Shown: positions 34,821 through 43,608, numbered from the stretch's first letter. The stretch: 52,589 nt of DNA from Alphaproteobacteria bacterium (GCA_030431875.1 JAUIIG010000019.1:1-52589); one strand, 5' to 3'. The notes: generated from the letters alone by a model not told the origin. A program made the numbers and translations.

Positions 34821-34843
34821 TGTATGTAACATGATAACATTTC
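34821..34843 (-). promoter_or_regulatory. Zur-like operator upstream of the MerC-family gene
   Basis: On the minus strand the sequence opens GAAATGTTAT, identical to the left half of the published Zur box GAAATGTTATANTATAACATTTC, and continues CATGTTACATAC, a weaker right half with TTACAT. It ends 9 bp before ATG 34811. TTGCGA just upstream may be the -35, so a bound repressor would cover the promoter. Confidence 0.45.
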
Positions 34844-34939
34844 GCAAGGGCTCGCCTGCTCCTGCGGTCAAAATTCCTCACGATGGCGACAAAAGTGCAC
34901 CTTGCGATTTGCGCGGGCAGGCGGCAAATCAGCCCGGCA

Positions 34940-35989
34940 ATGACCCCCCAGCACAATCCCGCCGCTTCCGCCGCATCGACAGCCCGCCCGCTGGCGCTGG
35001 CGCGATGGCTGTTCGTCGTCGCCGCCATGGTTACCGTGATGGTGATGGTCGGCGGCATTACCCGGCTCACCGAAAGCGGCCTGTCGATCACCCAATGGAA
35101 CCCTGTCTCGGGCGCCATCCCACCGCTGAGCGAGGCCGACTGGCAAGCCGAGTTCGCGCTCTACCAGCAGACCGGCGAGTACCAGAACGTCTCCGGCCCG
35201 GCGGGCATGGACCTCGCCGCCTTCAAGTTCATCTTCTTCTGGGAATGGTTCCACCGCCTGCTGGGCCGCCTGATCGGGCTGGCCTTTGCCGTGCCGCTGG
35301 CATGGTTCTGGGTGAAGGGTGCGATTCCCGCCGGGTACAAGCCGCGCCTGCTCGCCCTGCTGGCGCTGGGCGGCCTGCAGGGGGCCTTCGGCTGGTTCAT
35401 GGTCCGCTCCGGCCTTGGCGGCGAGATGACTGACGTGTCGCACTTCTGGCTGTCGATCCACCTGCTGACGGCGCTGTTCACCCTGGCGGGCCTCGTCTGG
35501 ACCGCGCTGGACCTGCGCCAGCTGGCGGCGCGCGGCGAGAATGTGCCTGCCCGCCTTTCGGGCCTGTCGCTCGTAGTCGCGGCGATCCTGTTCATCCAAT
35601 TGCTGCTGGGCGCGTGGGTAGCTGGCCTCAATGCCGGCCTCGCTTCCGACACCTGGCCGCTGATGCAGGACCGCCTCGTGCCCGAGGCCGACTGGTCCAG
35701 GGGCGCGCTGTGGACCTTCACGCACGATCCATTCTTCCTGCATTTCCTGCACCGCTGGTGGGCCTGGGCAGCAGTCGCCGCCCTGATCGTGATGGCGCGC
35801 AAGGTTCGCGTGACGGAACGTCCCGCCTCGGTCGCCATCCACAGCGCCTTCGGCATCCAGATCATCCTGGGCATTGCGACCGTGCTGACCGGCGTCGCAC
35901 TTTGGCTAGCCGTGGCGCACCAGCTGGTCGGCGCCTTGCTGGTCGCTGCCACGGCCTGGGGAGCTCACGTGCTCGGACGGCGCGCGTGA
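34940..35989 (+). CDS. ctaA: Heme A synthase (COX15/CtaA)
   Basis: 349 residues. Converts heme O to heme A for aa3-type oxidase. Eight hydrophobic helices. The motifs GGITRLTESGLSITQWNP, FFWEWFHRLLGRLIG, IHLLTALF and FLHRWWAW carry the heme-ligating histidines in the order typical of type 2 (COX15) enzymes of alphaproteobacteria. Start ATG 34940 gives a usual N-terminus. Stop overlaps cutA by GTGA. Confidence 0.95.
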   Translation: MTPQHNPAASAASTARPLALARWLFVVAAMVTVMVMVGGITRLTESGLSITQWNPVSGAIPPLSEADWQAEFALYQQTGEYQNVSGPAGMDLAAFKFIFFWEWFHRLLGRLIGLAFAVPLAWFWVKGAIPAGYKPRLLALLALGGLQGAFGWFMVRSGLGGEMTDVSHFWLSIHLLTALFTLAGLVWTALDLRQLAARGENVPARLSGLSLVVAAILFIQLLLGAWVAGLNAGLASDTWPLMQDRLVPEADWSRGALWTFTHDPFFLHFLHRWWAWAAVAALIVMARKVRVTERPASVAIHSAFGIQIILGIATVLTGVALWLAVAHQLVGALLVAATAWGAHVLGRRA

Positions 35990-36321
35990 GCGAGGCAGGC
36001 GCCGCCTTGATCTGGTCTCCCTTCGAGACCCAGTCCGATGCAGAGCAGGCAGCCCGGACCTTGGTGGAAGAAGGGCTTGTCGCCTGCGCAAATATTGTAC
36101 CCCACCTGACATCGGTTTTCCGCTATGAGGGCCAAGTGCAGCAAGCCAGCGAGGTCGGCGTCCTGTTCAAAACAGAGGCACGCCTGCTTGAGCAAGCGAC
36201 AACGCGACTGGCAAAGCTGCATCCGTATACGACACCGGCCATATGTGGCTGGCACGCAGACAGCGCTCCGCAAGAGACGCGCAAATGGCTTGCCGAACTG
36301 GTGAACGGGACGGGTGAATAG
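35986..36321 (+). CDS. cutA: Divalent-cation tolerance protein CutA
   Basis: 111 residues from GTG 35986 overlapping the ctaA stop. Ferredoxin-like trimeric PII-like fold: LVEEGLVACANIVPHLTSVFRYEG and LFKTEARLLEQATTRLAKLHPYTTP (each cited in part) match CutA1. Family binds copper and other cations; its true role is unsettled. Coupling to heme A synthase and proximity to the MerC gene give a metal-related cluster. Confidence 0.92.
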   Translation: MSEAGAALIWSPFETQSDAEQAARTLVEEGLVACANIVPHLTSVFRYEGQVQQASEVGVLFKTEARLLEQATTRLAKLHPYTTPAICGWHADSAPQETRKWLAELVNGTGE

Positions 36322-36346
36322 GGTCGGCGAACAGGGGTGACGCGAA

Positions 36347-37078
36347 ATGAACCGCACTGACAGGCGAACCATGCTCCAGATGGCCACCTTGGCCGCGCTG
36401 GTTCCAGCCTGCGTTGTTCCCGCACGCGCAAGGGCTACCGAGCAACTTATTGCACCGCCCGGCGGGCAGATGCGCTACTGCCGCACCGTGGTCAAAGAGC
36501 TTGCCGGGGGCTGGCACTTCACCGTGTGCCGTCAGTTCGTGGTGGACTTTCGTCCATTCGCCGGCGGCTTCATGATGCATGGCAGGCAGGACTCGGTCTC
36601 GGTCGATGCCCCTGAGGCGCTGGCGCAATATGCCGCGATTGAAGAGGCGCGCGACGAAAGCGGGCTATTCCCCATCGCGCTGGACCCTTTCGGGCAGATC
36701 CTGTCCGCCGATGCCACGGCAAGCACGGGTGACGACGTACGCCACGCGGTCGACCATGCGCTGGCCGAGATTGCCCGCCAGCCGATCGCCCCGGAAGAAC
36801 GCGCCGAGCTCGCTGCCTATGTTTCCGCCCTCCAGCTGGCCAGCCAGCGGGTCACCGCGCACTTGCCGGTGGACCTGTTCGCTCCGTCTCCGGCCCCACG
36901 GCGCCAGGAACGCCGCGTTGCCCTGCCAGGGGGCGGGGAAGGGCTTGTCGCCAGCAGCTTTGGCGGCGTGCGCAACCTCGAAACCGGCCTGATGCGCAGT
37001 GCCGAGCGCGAGGTCCTGACCGTGGTGGCCGAGACCAGCAAGCGGCTGCGCGAAGACTGGACGCTCGACGGCATCTGA
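36347..37078 (+). CDS. Exported protein of unknown function
   Basis: 243 residues. The N-terminus has RTDRRTMLQMATLAALVPA, a twin-Arg-like or ordinary signal peptide ending ARARA. The mature part has CRTVVKELAGGWHFTVCRQFVVDF, with two Cys that may pair, then a helical domain and RRVALPGGGEGLVASSFGGV. It begins 25 bp after cutA. No family recognised. Confidence 0.78.
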   Translation: MNRTDRRTMLQMATLAALVPACVVPARARATEQLIAPPGGQMRYCRTVVKELAGGWHFTVCRQFVVDFRPFAGGFMMHGRQDSVSVDAPEALAQYAAIEEARDESGLFPIALDPFGQILSADATASTGDDVRHAVDHALAEIARQPIAPEERAELAAYVSALQLASQRVTAHLPVDLFAPSPAPRRQERRVALPGGGEGLVASSFGGVRNLETGLMRSAEREVLTVVAETSKRLREDWTLDGI

Positions 37079-37144
37079 CCCTCCACGCACCCTGCCTCAT
37101 TTGCAGCGGTATTATTTTACCTCCCCGCTAAGCCGCAGAATCGC

Positions 37145-37173
37145 TTGACTTGCGGCAGGTAAAGCGACAAATG
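37145..37173 (+). promoter_or_regulatory. Possible rplM-rpsI promoter
   Basis: TTGACT (37145-37150), 17-bp spacer, CAAATG (37168-37173). About 85 bp before rplM. The -35 is good, the -10 poor. The leader between it and the ATG is GC-rich and could fold. Confidence 0.35.
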
Positions 37174-37257
37174 GCGCGCCTTCGCTGGGCTGGCGGGGAA
37201 TCACTCCCGGCCGGCAAGCGGCGATCCAATCGCACCTGAGATTTAAGGAACACAGCC

Positions 37258-37737
37258 ATGAAGGCTCTGAGCAAGACCACCCGGTCGATCAAGCCGGCCG
37301 AGGTCGAAAAGAAATGGCACCTGATTGACGCCGAAGGCCTCGTCGTCGGTCGCGTTGCCACGATCATCGCCAACATCCTGCGCGGCAAGCACAAGCCGAG
37401 CTACACCCCGCACGTCGATTGCGGTGACCACGTTGTCGTCATCAATGCCGACAAGGTGCAGTTCACCGGCAACAAGGCTGGCAAGAAGCACTACTACAAG
37501 CACACCGGTTATGCCGGCGGCCTGAAGGACGTGACGGCAGACAAGGTCCTGGCCGGTCGCTTCCCCGAACGCGTGCTGGAAAAGGCTGTCGAGCGCATGG
37601 TTCCGCGTGGCCCGCTTGGCCGTGCGCAGATGAAGGCCCTGCACCTCTACAACGGCACCGAGCACCCGCATGACGGCCAGAAGCCCGAAGTGCTCGACGT
37701 TGCCTCGATGAACCGCAAGAACAAGGTGTCCGCATAA
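37258..37737 (+). CDS. rplM: 50S ribosomal protein uL13
   Basis: 159 residues. [27 protein letters not shown] (cited in part) is the alphaproteobacterial uL13 start; [37 protein letters not shown] and [12 protein letters not shown] are signatures. AAGGAA precedes the ATG. Its stop overlaps the rpsI start by one base (TAATG), the normal rplM-rpsI operon. Confidence 0.98.
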   Translation: MKALSKTTRSIKPAEVEKKWHLIDAEGLVVGRVATIIANILRGKHKPSYTPHVDCGDHVVVINADKVQFTGNKAGKKHYYKHTGYAGGLKDVTADKVLAGRFPERVLEKAVERMVPRGPLGRAQMKALHLYNGTEHPHDGQKPEVLDVASMNRKNKVSA

Positions 37738-38273
37738 TGGCTACCGAAGAAAACAACACCGCCAACGATCTCGCCGATCTGAAGGACGTGGTGGGTGATG
37801 CACCCGCTGCTGACGCTGGCGCCACCGAAGGTGAAGCCACCCCGGCCGCTCCTACCATGCCGCTGCGCGAGCAGGAGCTCGATGCTCAGGGCCGCGCCTA
37901 TGCCACCGGCCGCCGCAAGGACGCCACCGCCCGCGTGTGGCTGAAGCCCGGCACCGGCAAGGTCACCGTCAACGGCCGTGACCAGGAAGTCTACTTCGCC
38001 CGTCCGACGCTGCGCCTGGTTATCAACCAGCCGTTCGCCATCGCCGAGCGTGAAGGCCAGTACGACGTGGTCTGCACCGTCACCGGTGGCGGTCTCTCGG
38101 GCCAGGCCGGTGCGGTAAAGCACGGCATCAGCCAGGCGCTGACCCGCTACGAGCCCGCGCTGCGCAGCGTGATCAAGGCCGCCGGCTTCCTCACCCGCGA
38201 TAGCCGCGTGGTGGAGCGCAAGAAGTACGGCAAGGCCAAGGCCCGTCGCAGCTTCCAGTTCTCGAAGCGCTAA
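37737..38273 (+). CDS. rpsI: 30S ribosomal protein uS9
   Basis: 178 residues. An acidic, Ala-rich N-terminal extension of about 50 residues precedes the S9 core: [24 protein letters not shown]-type [33 protein letters not shown] and the basic tail [17 protein letters not shown] ending in the invariant KR. The extension is common in sphingomonads. A terminator follows. Confidence 0.98.
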   Translation: MATEENNTANDLADLKDVVGDAPAADAGATEGEATPAAPTMPLREQELDAQGRAYATGRRKDATARVWLKPGTGKVTVNGRDQEVYFARPTLRLVINQPFAIAEREGQYDVVCTVTGGGLSGQAGAVKHGISQALTRYEPALRSVIKAAGFLTRDSRVVERKKYGKAKARRSFQFSKR

Positions 38274-38311
38274 TTCGCTTCCAACCAGTTTCCTCGACGG
38301 AGGAAAATGCG

Positions 38312-38343
38312 AAGGGCGGCCCCCGCGAAGGGTCGCCCTTTTT
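38312..38343 (+). terminator. Terminator of the rplM-rpsI operon
   Basis: AAGGGCGGCCC (38312-38322), loop CCGCGAA, GGGTCGCCCTT (38330-38340), then TTT: an 11-bp stem with one G-T pair and a T run. Confidence 0.85.
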
Positions 38344-38372
38344 GCTGTGCGGAATAGTCAGGCGGCCAATTC

Positions 38373-38747
38373 TCAGGCGGCGGGCGCCAGTAACGCATCG
38401 ACTTCGCGCGTCAGCGCCTCGATCGACAGCGGCTTGGCAAGGTAGGCACGCGCACCGGCCTTGCGGATCTCCGCTTCGTCGCGCCGGCCGGCAAAGGCCG
38501 TGATCGCCAGGATCGGGATGTTCGCCGTTGCCGGATTGCTCGCGATCTGGCGGATCAGCTTGCGGCCCGAGACATTAGGCAGGTGAATGTCCATGGTGAT
38601 CAGGTCGGGCGCGAAGTTTTCGACCGCCTCGAGCACGCGCGCGCCATCGTCTACCAGCATCAGCTCGTAGCCGCGTTGCTGCAGGACGGCCTCGTAGAAC
38701 ATGCGGTTCAGCAGGTCGTCCTCAACGATGAGAACTTTCGTCGCCAT
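38373..38747 (-). CDS. divK: Single-domain response regulator DivK
   Basis: 124 residues, receiver domain only. Acidic pocket E9, D10 and D11, phospho-acceptor D53 in LITMDIHLPNVSG, conserved Thr in ILAITAFAG and Lys in AYLAKPLS. LLNRMFYEAVLQQRGYE and the overall sequence closely fit DivK, the polar cell-cycle regulator acting with PleC and DivJ. No pleD follows, unlike in Caulobacter. Confidence 0.92.
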   Translation of the reverse strand: MATKVLIVEDDLLNRMFYEAVLQQRGYELMLVDDGARVLEAVENFAPDLITMDIHLPNVSGRKLIRQIASNPATANIPILAITAFAGRRDEAEIRKAGARAYLAKPLSIEALTREVDALLAPAA

Positions 38748-38823
38748 ATGAAGCAGATACGCTGCAAGACGGATTCGGGTGTTAACGCTGCGACCAGTCG
38801 CCGCAGGAAAACGCCGAAATGCG

Positions 38824-39816
38824 CTATTCGTCGCCGTAAATGGCCACCAGCGGCTCCGAACCAGGCTCGGCCATGCCCCGATACATGCCTGCGGTGTTGA
38901 ACGAGAAGGCCCAGTCGCCGTCCGCGCCCAGCACGATCACGCCGCCTGTGCCGCCCAGTTCCAGCGTCTCCGCCTGGACGAAATCGGCAGCCTGCTGCGG
39001 GCTTTCACCAAGGAAACGGATGCGGGCGCAGATCTCATGCGCCACGCCTTCGCGGATGTAGTATTCGCCCGCGCCTGTCGCCGAGACCGCGCAGGCGCGG
39101 TTGTCGGCATAGGTGCCTGCTCCGATCACCGGCGAGTCGCCCACGCGGCCATAGAGCTTGCCCGTGGTGCCGCCAGTCGAGGTGCCTGCGGCGAGGTTGC
39201 CTTCCATGTCGATCGCGACCGCGCCCACCGTGCCGAACTTGTAGTCGGCACCGGCAAGGTCGCTGGCATCGGACAGGTCCCGCGCGAGGAAGCGCTGCAA
39301 CTGGTCATAGCGCTCCTGCGTGTAGAACCATTCGGGCGGTGCCTGCTCCAGTCCCGCCTCCAGGCTGAACTGGTCCGCCCCGCCTGCCGCCATCATGACA
39401 TGCGGGCTGTTCTCCATCACCGCCCGCGCGAGGGCAATCGGGTGACGCGTTGCCGTAACGCCGGCCACGGCCCCGGCGTCGCGGGTGCGGCCGTCCATGA
39501 TCGAGGCATCGAGCTCGTTCCTACCCGCAGCCGTGAACACCGCGCCGCGACCGGCGTTGAAATTGGGATCGTCCTCCAGCACGAGGATCGTTGCCTCTAC
39601 CGCTTCGATCGCCGTGCCGCCATTGGCCAGGACTTCGCTGCCGGTCTCCAGCGCCAGTGTCAGCGCCGCGCGGATTTCCACGTCGCGTTCGGGCGTCATG
39701 TTCTCGCGCGCGATGGTGCCCGCGCCGCCGTGGATCACCAGCCGCCAGTCCTGCGCGGCAACGGGGCTTGCAATGAAAGCTGCCAGCAGCAGCGCAGCAC
39801 TTGTCAGGCGGATCAT
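38824..39816 (-). CDS. Exported isoaspartyl peptidase/L-asparaginase (Ntn)
   Basis: 330 residues. Signal peptide ends SPVAAQ. Plant-type asparaginase: IHGGAGTI near the start, NAGRGAVF, and the autocleavage site before T196 in KFGTVGAVAID, then STGGTTGKLYGRVGDSP with glycine-rich substrate loop. Cleaves isoaspartyl dipeptides in the periplasm. Overlaps the phosphoesterase gene by ATGA, an odd pairing. Confidence 0.95.
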   Translation of the reverse strand: MIRLTSAALLLAAFIASPVAAQDWRLVIHGGAGTIARENMTPERDVEIRAALTLALETGSEVLANGGTAIEAVEATILVLEDDPNFNAGRGAVFTAAGRNELDASIMDGRTRDAGAVAGVTATRHPIALARAVMENSPHVMMAAGGADQFSLEAGLEQAPPEWFYTQERYDQLQRFLARDLSDASDLAGADYKFGTVGAVAIDMEGNLAAGTSTGGTTGKLYGRVGDSPVIGAGTYADNRACAVSATGAGEYYIREGVAHEICARIRFLGESPQQAADFVQAETLELGGTGGVIVLGADGDWAFSFNTAGMYRGMAEPGSEPLVAIYGDE

Positions 39817-40574
39817 GCGGTCAGGTCCTCTCCAAGGGGGTAATGCACTTCAACATCGATCTTGCCGTGGGCAATGGTGACGAGGTTCCAGCTCGGCATG
39901 GCGCCGCGCAAGCGGGTGGACAGCGTGCCGGCACCGATCATGCGCATGGCGCGGTTGCCGCGCGAACGGGTGAGGTCGAAAGGCACGTGGACGTGTCCGG
40001 ACATGACCGCTTCGGCACCAGCCTCGGCCAGGGCGGCAAAGGCCATGTCGCCGCGGATCGTGGGGTTCTTCGCCCCGTCGCGCGCCGGCAGCAACGGGTG
40101 GTGGCAAGCGACAATCTTCATTCGCGGATCATCCTTCAATTCTTCCAGTCGCGCCAGCGTGGCGTCGAGCTTGCGCTGGCGCACCACGCCGTCAGACCAG
40201 GGCCAGCGCAGTTGCACCCGCACATTGGTGTCGAAGGGTACGATTACCGCATGCGCCAGTTCGATTTCGCGACAGACCGCTGCCTCAAGCGCTTCGTAGC
40301 GCTTGTACGGTTCGCGCCAGCGCTCGAAAGGATTGTAATAGGGCATATCGTGGTTTCCGACCGCGAGCATGACCGGCGCATCGAACTGGCCGAACCACTC
40401 CCGCGCCGTGGCATATTGCGCGTGCTTCGCGCGCTGGGTCAGGTCACCGGTGCAGATGATCGCCGTCGGCTGCACCTTCCTTGCTGCCGCCACAAAGGCA
40501 TCCAGCGCGCGCTGGTCCTCGACGCCGAAGTGGACGTCGCTGATGTGCAGGAGACGGTCGGGCGGCGCGCTCAT
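39813..40574 (-). CDS. Calcineurin-type metallophosphoesterase
   Basis: 253 residues. Binuclear metal site motifs all present: HISDVHFG, CTGDLTQ, VGNHDMP, ACHHPLL and SGHVHVP. The cAMP-phosphodiesterase-like (CpdA) branch is most similar, but substrate cannot be assigned. ATG 40574 overlaps the stop of the upstream membrane protein gene as ATGA. Confidence 0.92.
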   Translation of the reverse strand: MSAPPDRLLHISDVHFGVEDQRALDAFVAAARKVQPTAIICTGDLTQRAKHAQYATAREWFGQFDAPVMLAVGNHDMPYYNPFERWREPYKRYEALEAAVCREIELAHAVIVPFDTNVRVQLRWPWSDGVVRQRKLDATLARLEELKDDPRMKIVACHHPLLPARDGAKNPTIRGDMAFAALAEAGAEAVMSGHVHVPFDLTRSRGNRAMRMIGAGTLSTRLRGAMPSWNLVTIAHGKIDVEVHYPLGEDLTA

Positions 40575-40840
40575 CCGATGCGTCCCGTAACGATGGACCA
40601 TGCCGCGCCCACGTTGACCAAGGTGTAGCCGGCATAGAGCCAAGTCCAGTGATACTGGCCCATCTCGGCGGCGTAGAATGCCCCGCAGAGCAAGCCGAAT
40701 TCGAGTGCGAAGCTGGCCACACGCGCCACTCGCACTGTGCTTTCGGACAAGGCGGTGATCGCATTGTGCCCGCCGCCCAGCACCGCAGTGTGGCAAGCGA
40801 AGTTCCCCATACCCAGCAGGAAGGTGATGACGAGCACCAT
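40571..40840 (-). CDS. Small membrane protein, unknown function
   Basis: 89 residues from ATG 40840. Three hydrophobic segments (VLVITFLLGMGNFACHTAVL, ASFALEFGLLCGAFYAA, WTWLYAGYTLVNVGAAWSIV). A TTG 12 codons earlier is possible. Sits directly before the phosphoesterase gene with a 4-bp overlap. No family recognised. Confidence 0.75.
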   Translation of the reverse strand: MVLVITFLLGMGNFACHTAVLGGGHNAITALSESTVRVARVASFALEFGLLCGAFYAAEMGQYHWTWLYAGYTLVNVGAAWSIVTGRIG

Positions 40841-41104
40841 GTCCGCGGCTCTGCCCGAATGCAGCCGCCAGCGCAATTGGTCGTTCGTGGAGCCCTGTCA
40901 GCACTTCGTCGGACGCTGTATGTGCTCGTCGGATTGCCTTGCGCGCAGGTCGACCCTGTGCAGCGCGAATGGAAACAAGGGCGTATCTCCCAAATCGCAC
41001 CGCAGCCGTTCCAGTCCCACCGGTTGCGGTGCGACCCCCCTGAAGACAGTGGACTGGACGAACATCGGGACTGGTTGGGACGTCTTTTTGAGGAGGAATT
41101 CCTT
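40841..41104. other. 264-bp divergent gap
   Basis: Between the small membrane protein and the UrcA gene. No credible protein frame. Holds the UrcA leader hairpin (40996-41033) and presumably promoters for both sides, which I cannot pinpoint. Confidence 0.5.
40996..41033 (+). promoter_or_regulatory. Leader hairpin upstream of the UrcA gene
   Basis: CGCACCGCAGCCG (40996-41008) pairs with CGGTTGCGGTGCG (41021-41033), a 13-bp stem with one G-T pair and a 12-base loop. It is 71 bp before the start codon. No T-tract follows, so it is more likely a 5' leader structure or operator than a terminator. Confidence 0.5.
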
Positions 41105-41440
41105 ATGCTGACCCGTTCGCGCACCCAATCTCTGGCCCTCACCTCCACCCTGGCCCTGGCCCTGTCGGCAACCGCGCTGGCCCCGGCCGCCCATGCCAGC
41201 GACACCCAATCGCGCGCCGTGGTCGTGACGCACAGCGATCTCGACCTGTCGACGGAAGAAGGCCGTGAAGAGCTCGATCGCCGCATCGACAATGCCGCGG
41301 AAGAAGCCTGCGGTTTTGGCGAAACCACGCTCGGCACCCGCGCCCGGACCCGTGAAGCGCGCGATTGCTATCGCCAGGCCAAGCGCCAGCTCGAACGCCG
41401 GTTCGCCGAGGCGATCAGCGACGCGCAGGGCGATATCTGA
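41105..41440 (+). CDS. UrcA family exported protein
   Basis: 111 residues. Long signal peptide ending AAHAS. The mature part has VVVTHSDLDLSTEEGREELDRRI, then two Cys in EEACGF and RDCYRQAKR, the UrcA pattern (a family named in sphingomonads, function unknown). GAGGAGG just upstream is a very strong ribosome site, so high translation is likely. Own terminator follows. Confidence 0.9.
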   Translation: MLTRSRTQSLALTSTLALALSATALAPAAHASDTQSRAVVVTHSDLDLSTEEGREELDRRIDNAAEEACGFGETTLGTRARTREARDCYRQAKRQLERRFAEAISDAQGDI

Positions 41441-41472
41441 CCAGGCCCACGGCTTTCACTGCCAACCCCGCG

Positions 41473-41504
41473 AAAGGGCGCTCCAAAGGGAGGGGGCGCC
41501 CTTT
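41473..41504. terminator. Terminator between UrcA and the convergent LytTR gene
   Basis: AAAGGGCGC (41473-41481) pairs with GCGCCCTTT (41496-41504); an A run at the left and T run at the right make it usable from both sides. Confidence 0.8.
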
Positions 41505-41528
41505 CTGCATGCGGCTGCCGTAAAGGCC

Positions 41529-42278
41529 TTAGCGGCCCGCCATGGCTTTCACTTTCTTGAGGTAGGTACGGCCGATCCGCAGTTCTTCGCCATCGGCCAA
41601 CTCAGCTGACCACACGCCCAGCCCTTCGTGCCGCAGGCCGCTGATGAAATCGCGGCGCAGGATGGTGGAGCGGTGGATGCGGATGAACTTCTCGGGATCG
41701 AGCTTCTCTTCCAGCCCGGCGATGGTCTGCAACAGCAGATAGCTGGTTTCACCGACATGCAGGCGGACGTAGTCGCGCTCGGCATCGATGCGGTAGACTT
41801 CACTGGCGTCAATGCGCAGCAGTTCGGAACGGTGCGGCACCCAGAATTCGGTGAGCCAACGATCGTCGGTTGCAGAACCATTCTCGCTGACACCGTTGCG
41901 CCGTGCGAGCGCGCGTTCGATGGCGCGTTCGAGGCGGTCCGTGGCGACCGGCTTGAGCACGTAGTCGATGGCTTCGAGGTCGAAAGCCTCGACTGCAAAG
42001 TTCTCGTGCGCGGTCACGAAGATCACCGCGGGCGACTTGTCGAACTTGCCCACGTCGGCGGCGACCTGGAGGCCGTCCTTGCCGGGCATGGTCATATCTA
42101 GCAGCAGCAGGTCCGGCGACAGCTTTTCCGACAGCCGCAGCGCGGATTCGCCGTCGCTGGCCGTACCGATCACGGTCAGCTGCGGGATTTCCGCGCAGAG
42201 CACCTGCATGCGTTCGATGGCGAGCGGTTCGTCATCGACGATCAGCGTGCGCAGGGTATCGGAGGGGTTATCGTTCAT
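41529..42278 (-). CDS. LytTR-family response regulator, second pair
   Basis: 249 residues. Receiver with D16 and D17, phospho-acceptor D61 in LLLLDMTMPGKDG and Lys in YVLKPVATDR; LytTR domain from about 140 with YRIDAERDYVRLHVG, FIRIHRSTILRRDFI and GRTYLKKVKAM. Lies 40 bp downstream of its kinase. Resembles the regulator at 889-1683 in order and length, so the two pairs are probably paralogues. Confidence 0.95.
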   Translation of the reverse strand: MNDNPSDTLRTLIVDDEPLAIERMQVLCAEIPQLTVIGTASDGESALRLSEKLSPDLLLLDMTMPGKDGLQVAADVGKFDKSPAVIFVTAHENFAVEAFDLEAIDYVLKPVATDRLERAIERALARRNGVSENGSATDDRWLTEFWVPHRSELLRIDASEVYRIDAERDYVRLHVGETSYLLLQTIAGLEEKLDPEKFIRIHRSTILRRDFISGLRHEGLGVWSAELADGEELRIGRTYLKKVKAMAGR

Positions 42279-42285
42279 GACTGTC

Positions 42286-42318
42286 CTAGCTCCCGATTGT
42301 CCCGAGCCTGTCGAGGGA
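42286..42318. repeat. Short CCGAGCCTGTCGAGGG palindromic motif
   Basis: In the 40-bp gap between the kinase and regulator genes. It resembles the TCCTGAGC...GAAGGG element inserted in repeat copy D, and similar CCTGAGC-type units scattered in sphingomonad genomes. Confidence 0.4.
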
Positions 42319-43497
42319 TCACGCGGCCACCTTTTCCTTCATCCGCATCAGCGGCATGCGAAGGTGCGTAGCATAACCGCCGGGCACATTGCCCGATACC
42401 ACGGTGGCATCCTTGCCAAAGCGTGCTTCCAGTCGTTCACGCACATTGGTGAGGCCAATGCCGAAACCCGGACGCGTGTCGTCGCGGTCCTCGGCACTCT
42501 GGCCGTTGTCCGACACGGTCACCACCAGTCGCCCGTATTCCTCCCGCGCAGAAAGGGTAATGGTCACTTGGCCCGAACTCGGCGCAACGGCGTGCTTCAC
42601 CGAGTTCTCGATCAGCGGCTGCAGGATCATGCCTGGGATCAGCACGCTCTCCAGATCGGCCGGGATGTCGTAGTTCGCCACCAGTCGCAGCGGGAAGCGC
42701 ACGGCCTCGATATCGAGGTAGAGCTTCTGCAGGTGGATCTCGTCCGCCAGCGGCACGTCCGCCGTGGTGTCGTCCGCCAGGCTGCGGCGGTAGAAGGTGC
42801 TGATCATCTGGATCATCCGCTCGGCCGCCTGCGGCTTGTTGGTCAGCACCAGCGCCGACAGCGAGTTGAGCGTGTTGAACAGGAAGTGCGGGTTCACCTG
42901 GTATCGCAAGGATCGCAGCTCGGCCGCCTTGGCGGCATTGCGGAACTGCTGCTCGCGGCGTTCGGCGGCGCGGGCCTTCTCCCCGGTCAGCAGGGCAAGG
43001 TAGAGGGCGCACCAAGCCAGCAGCATGAAGTAACGGCTGGTGGCAAAGTCGATCAGCCGCTCGCGCTCGGTCGAGAACAGCATTTCCGACTGGTCACCAA
43101 ACAGGTCCTCGTTGAGATCTCGTTCGTTGACGATGGTGGCGAACTGTTCGCGCTGCATCTGGTCGATTTCCGCCTGCAGGCCGGAGAAGACCATGGTGTT
43201 GGCCTGCGCGGTCAAGAGGGCCGCGGGCAGGGCGAACAGGAGGGCAGCGGCGATCTTTACCCACAGCGGCTTGCCGTCAAACGGTCGCAGCAGCAGGTAA
43301 AGGCCGAAAGTGATGGCGACGCCGCAAGCCGTGCTGACGAGGCGCAGGGTGAACATCTCGTCGGGCTTGGGCAGGCCCAGCAGTTCGGCGCGCAGGCTGA
43401 CCAGCGCGAAGTATGTCGCCCACAGCCCGACGATAGAGACCAGCACCGTTACCAGCGGCACGCGCACCAGGCGGTTCTCGGATTCTGCCTTTTCCAT
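42319..43497 (-). CDS. LytS/AlgZ-type sensor histidine kinase, second pair
   Basis: 392 residues. N-terminal half has four hydrophobic segments, with a loop of about 55 charged residues between the third and fourth that may be the sensor. The kinase core is RYQVNPHFLFNTLNS with the phospho-His, then PLIENSVKHAV (N-box) and FGIGLTNVRERLEARFG (G-box). Precedes the LytTR gene in the same operon. Confidence 0.95.
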   Translation of the reverse strand: MEKAESENRLVRVPLVTVLVSIVGLWATYFALVSLRAELLGLPKPDEMFTLRLVSTACGVAITFGLYLLLRPFDGKPLWVKIAAALLFALPAALLTAQANTMVFSGLQAEIDQMQREQFATIVNERDLNEDLFGDQSEMLFSTERERLIDFATSRYFMLLAWCALYLALLTGEKARAAERREQQFRNAAKAAELRSLRYQVNPHFLFNTLNSLSALVLTNKPQAAERMIQMISTFYRRSLADDTTADVPLADEIHLQKLYLDIEAVRFPLRLVANYDIPADLESVLIPGMILQPLIENSVKHAVAPSSGQVTITLSAREEYGRLVVTVSDNGQSAEDRDDTRPGFGIGLTNVRERLEARFGKDATVVSGNVPGGYATHLRMPLMRMKEKVAA

Positions 43498-43608
43498 TCC
43501 GCCCGTTTACCCCCTCAAGCGTAAATGTCGCCAGTAGACGCGGCGGTTTCCGTCGAAACCGATATGTCGCTGGTCGATGATTCGGACGGAGACAGGTCCT
43601 GAATCGTC

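Noticed and set aside
34812-34871. Longer N-terminus for the MerC-family protein (ATG 34832 or an upstream codon)
   Set aside because: It would place the start within the Zur-like box; MGSITPW at 34811 gives the usual short N-terminus.
41968-43524. Open frame of 518 codons on the plus strand opposite the second LytS gene
   Set aside because: Antisense shadow without recognisable domain; the kinase frame is unambiguous.
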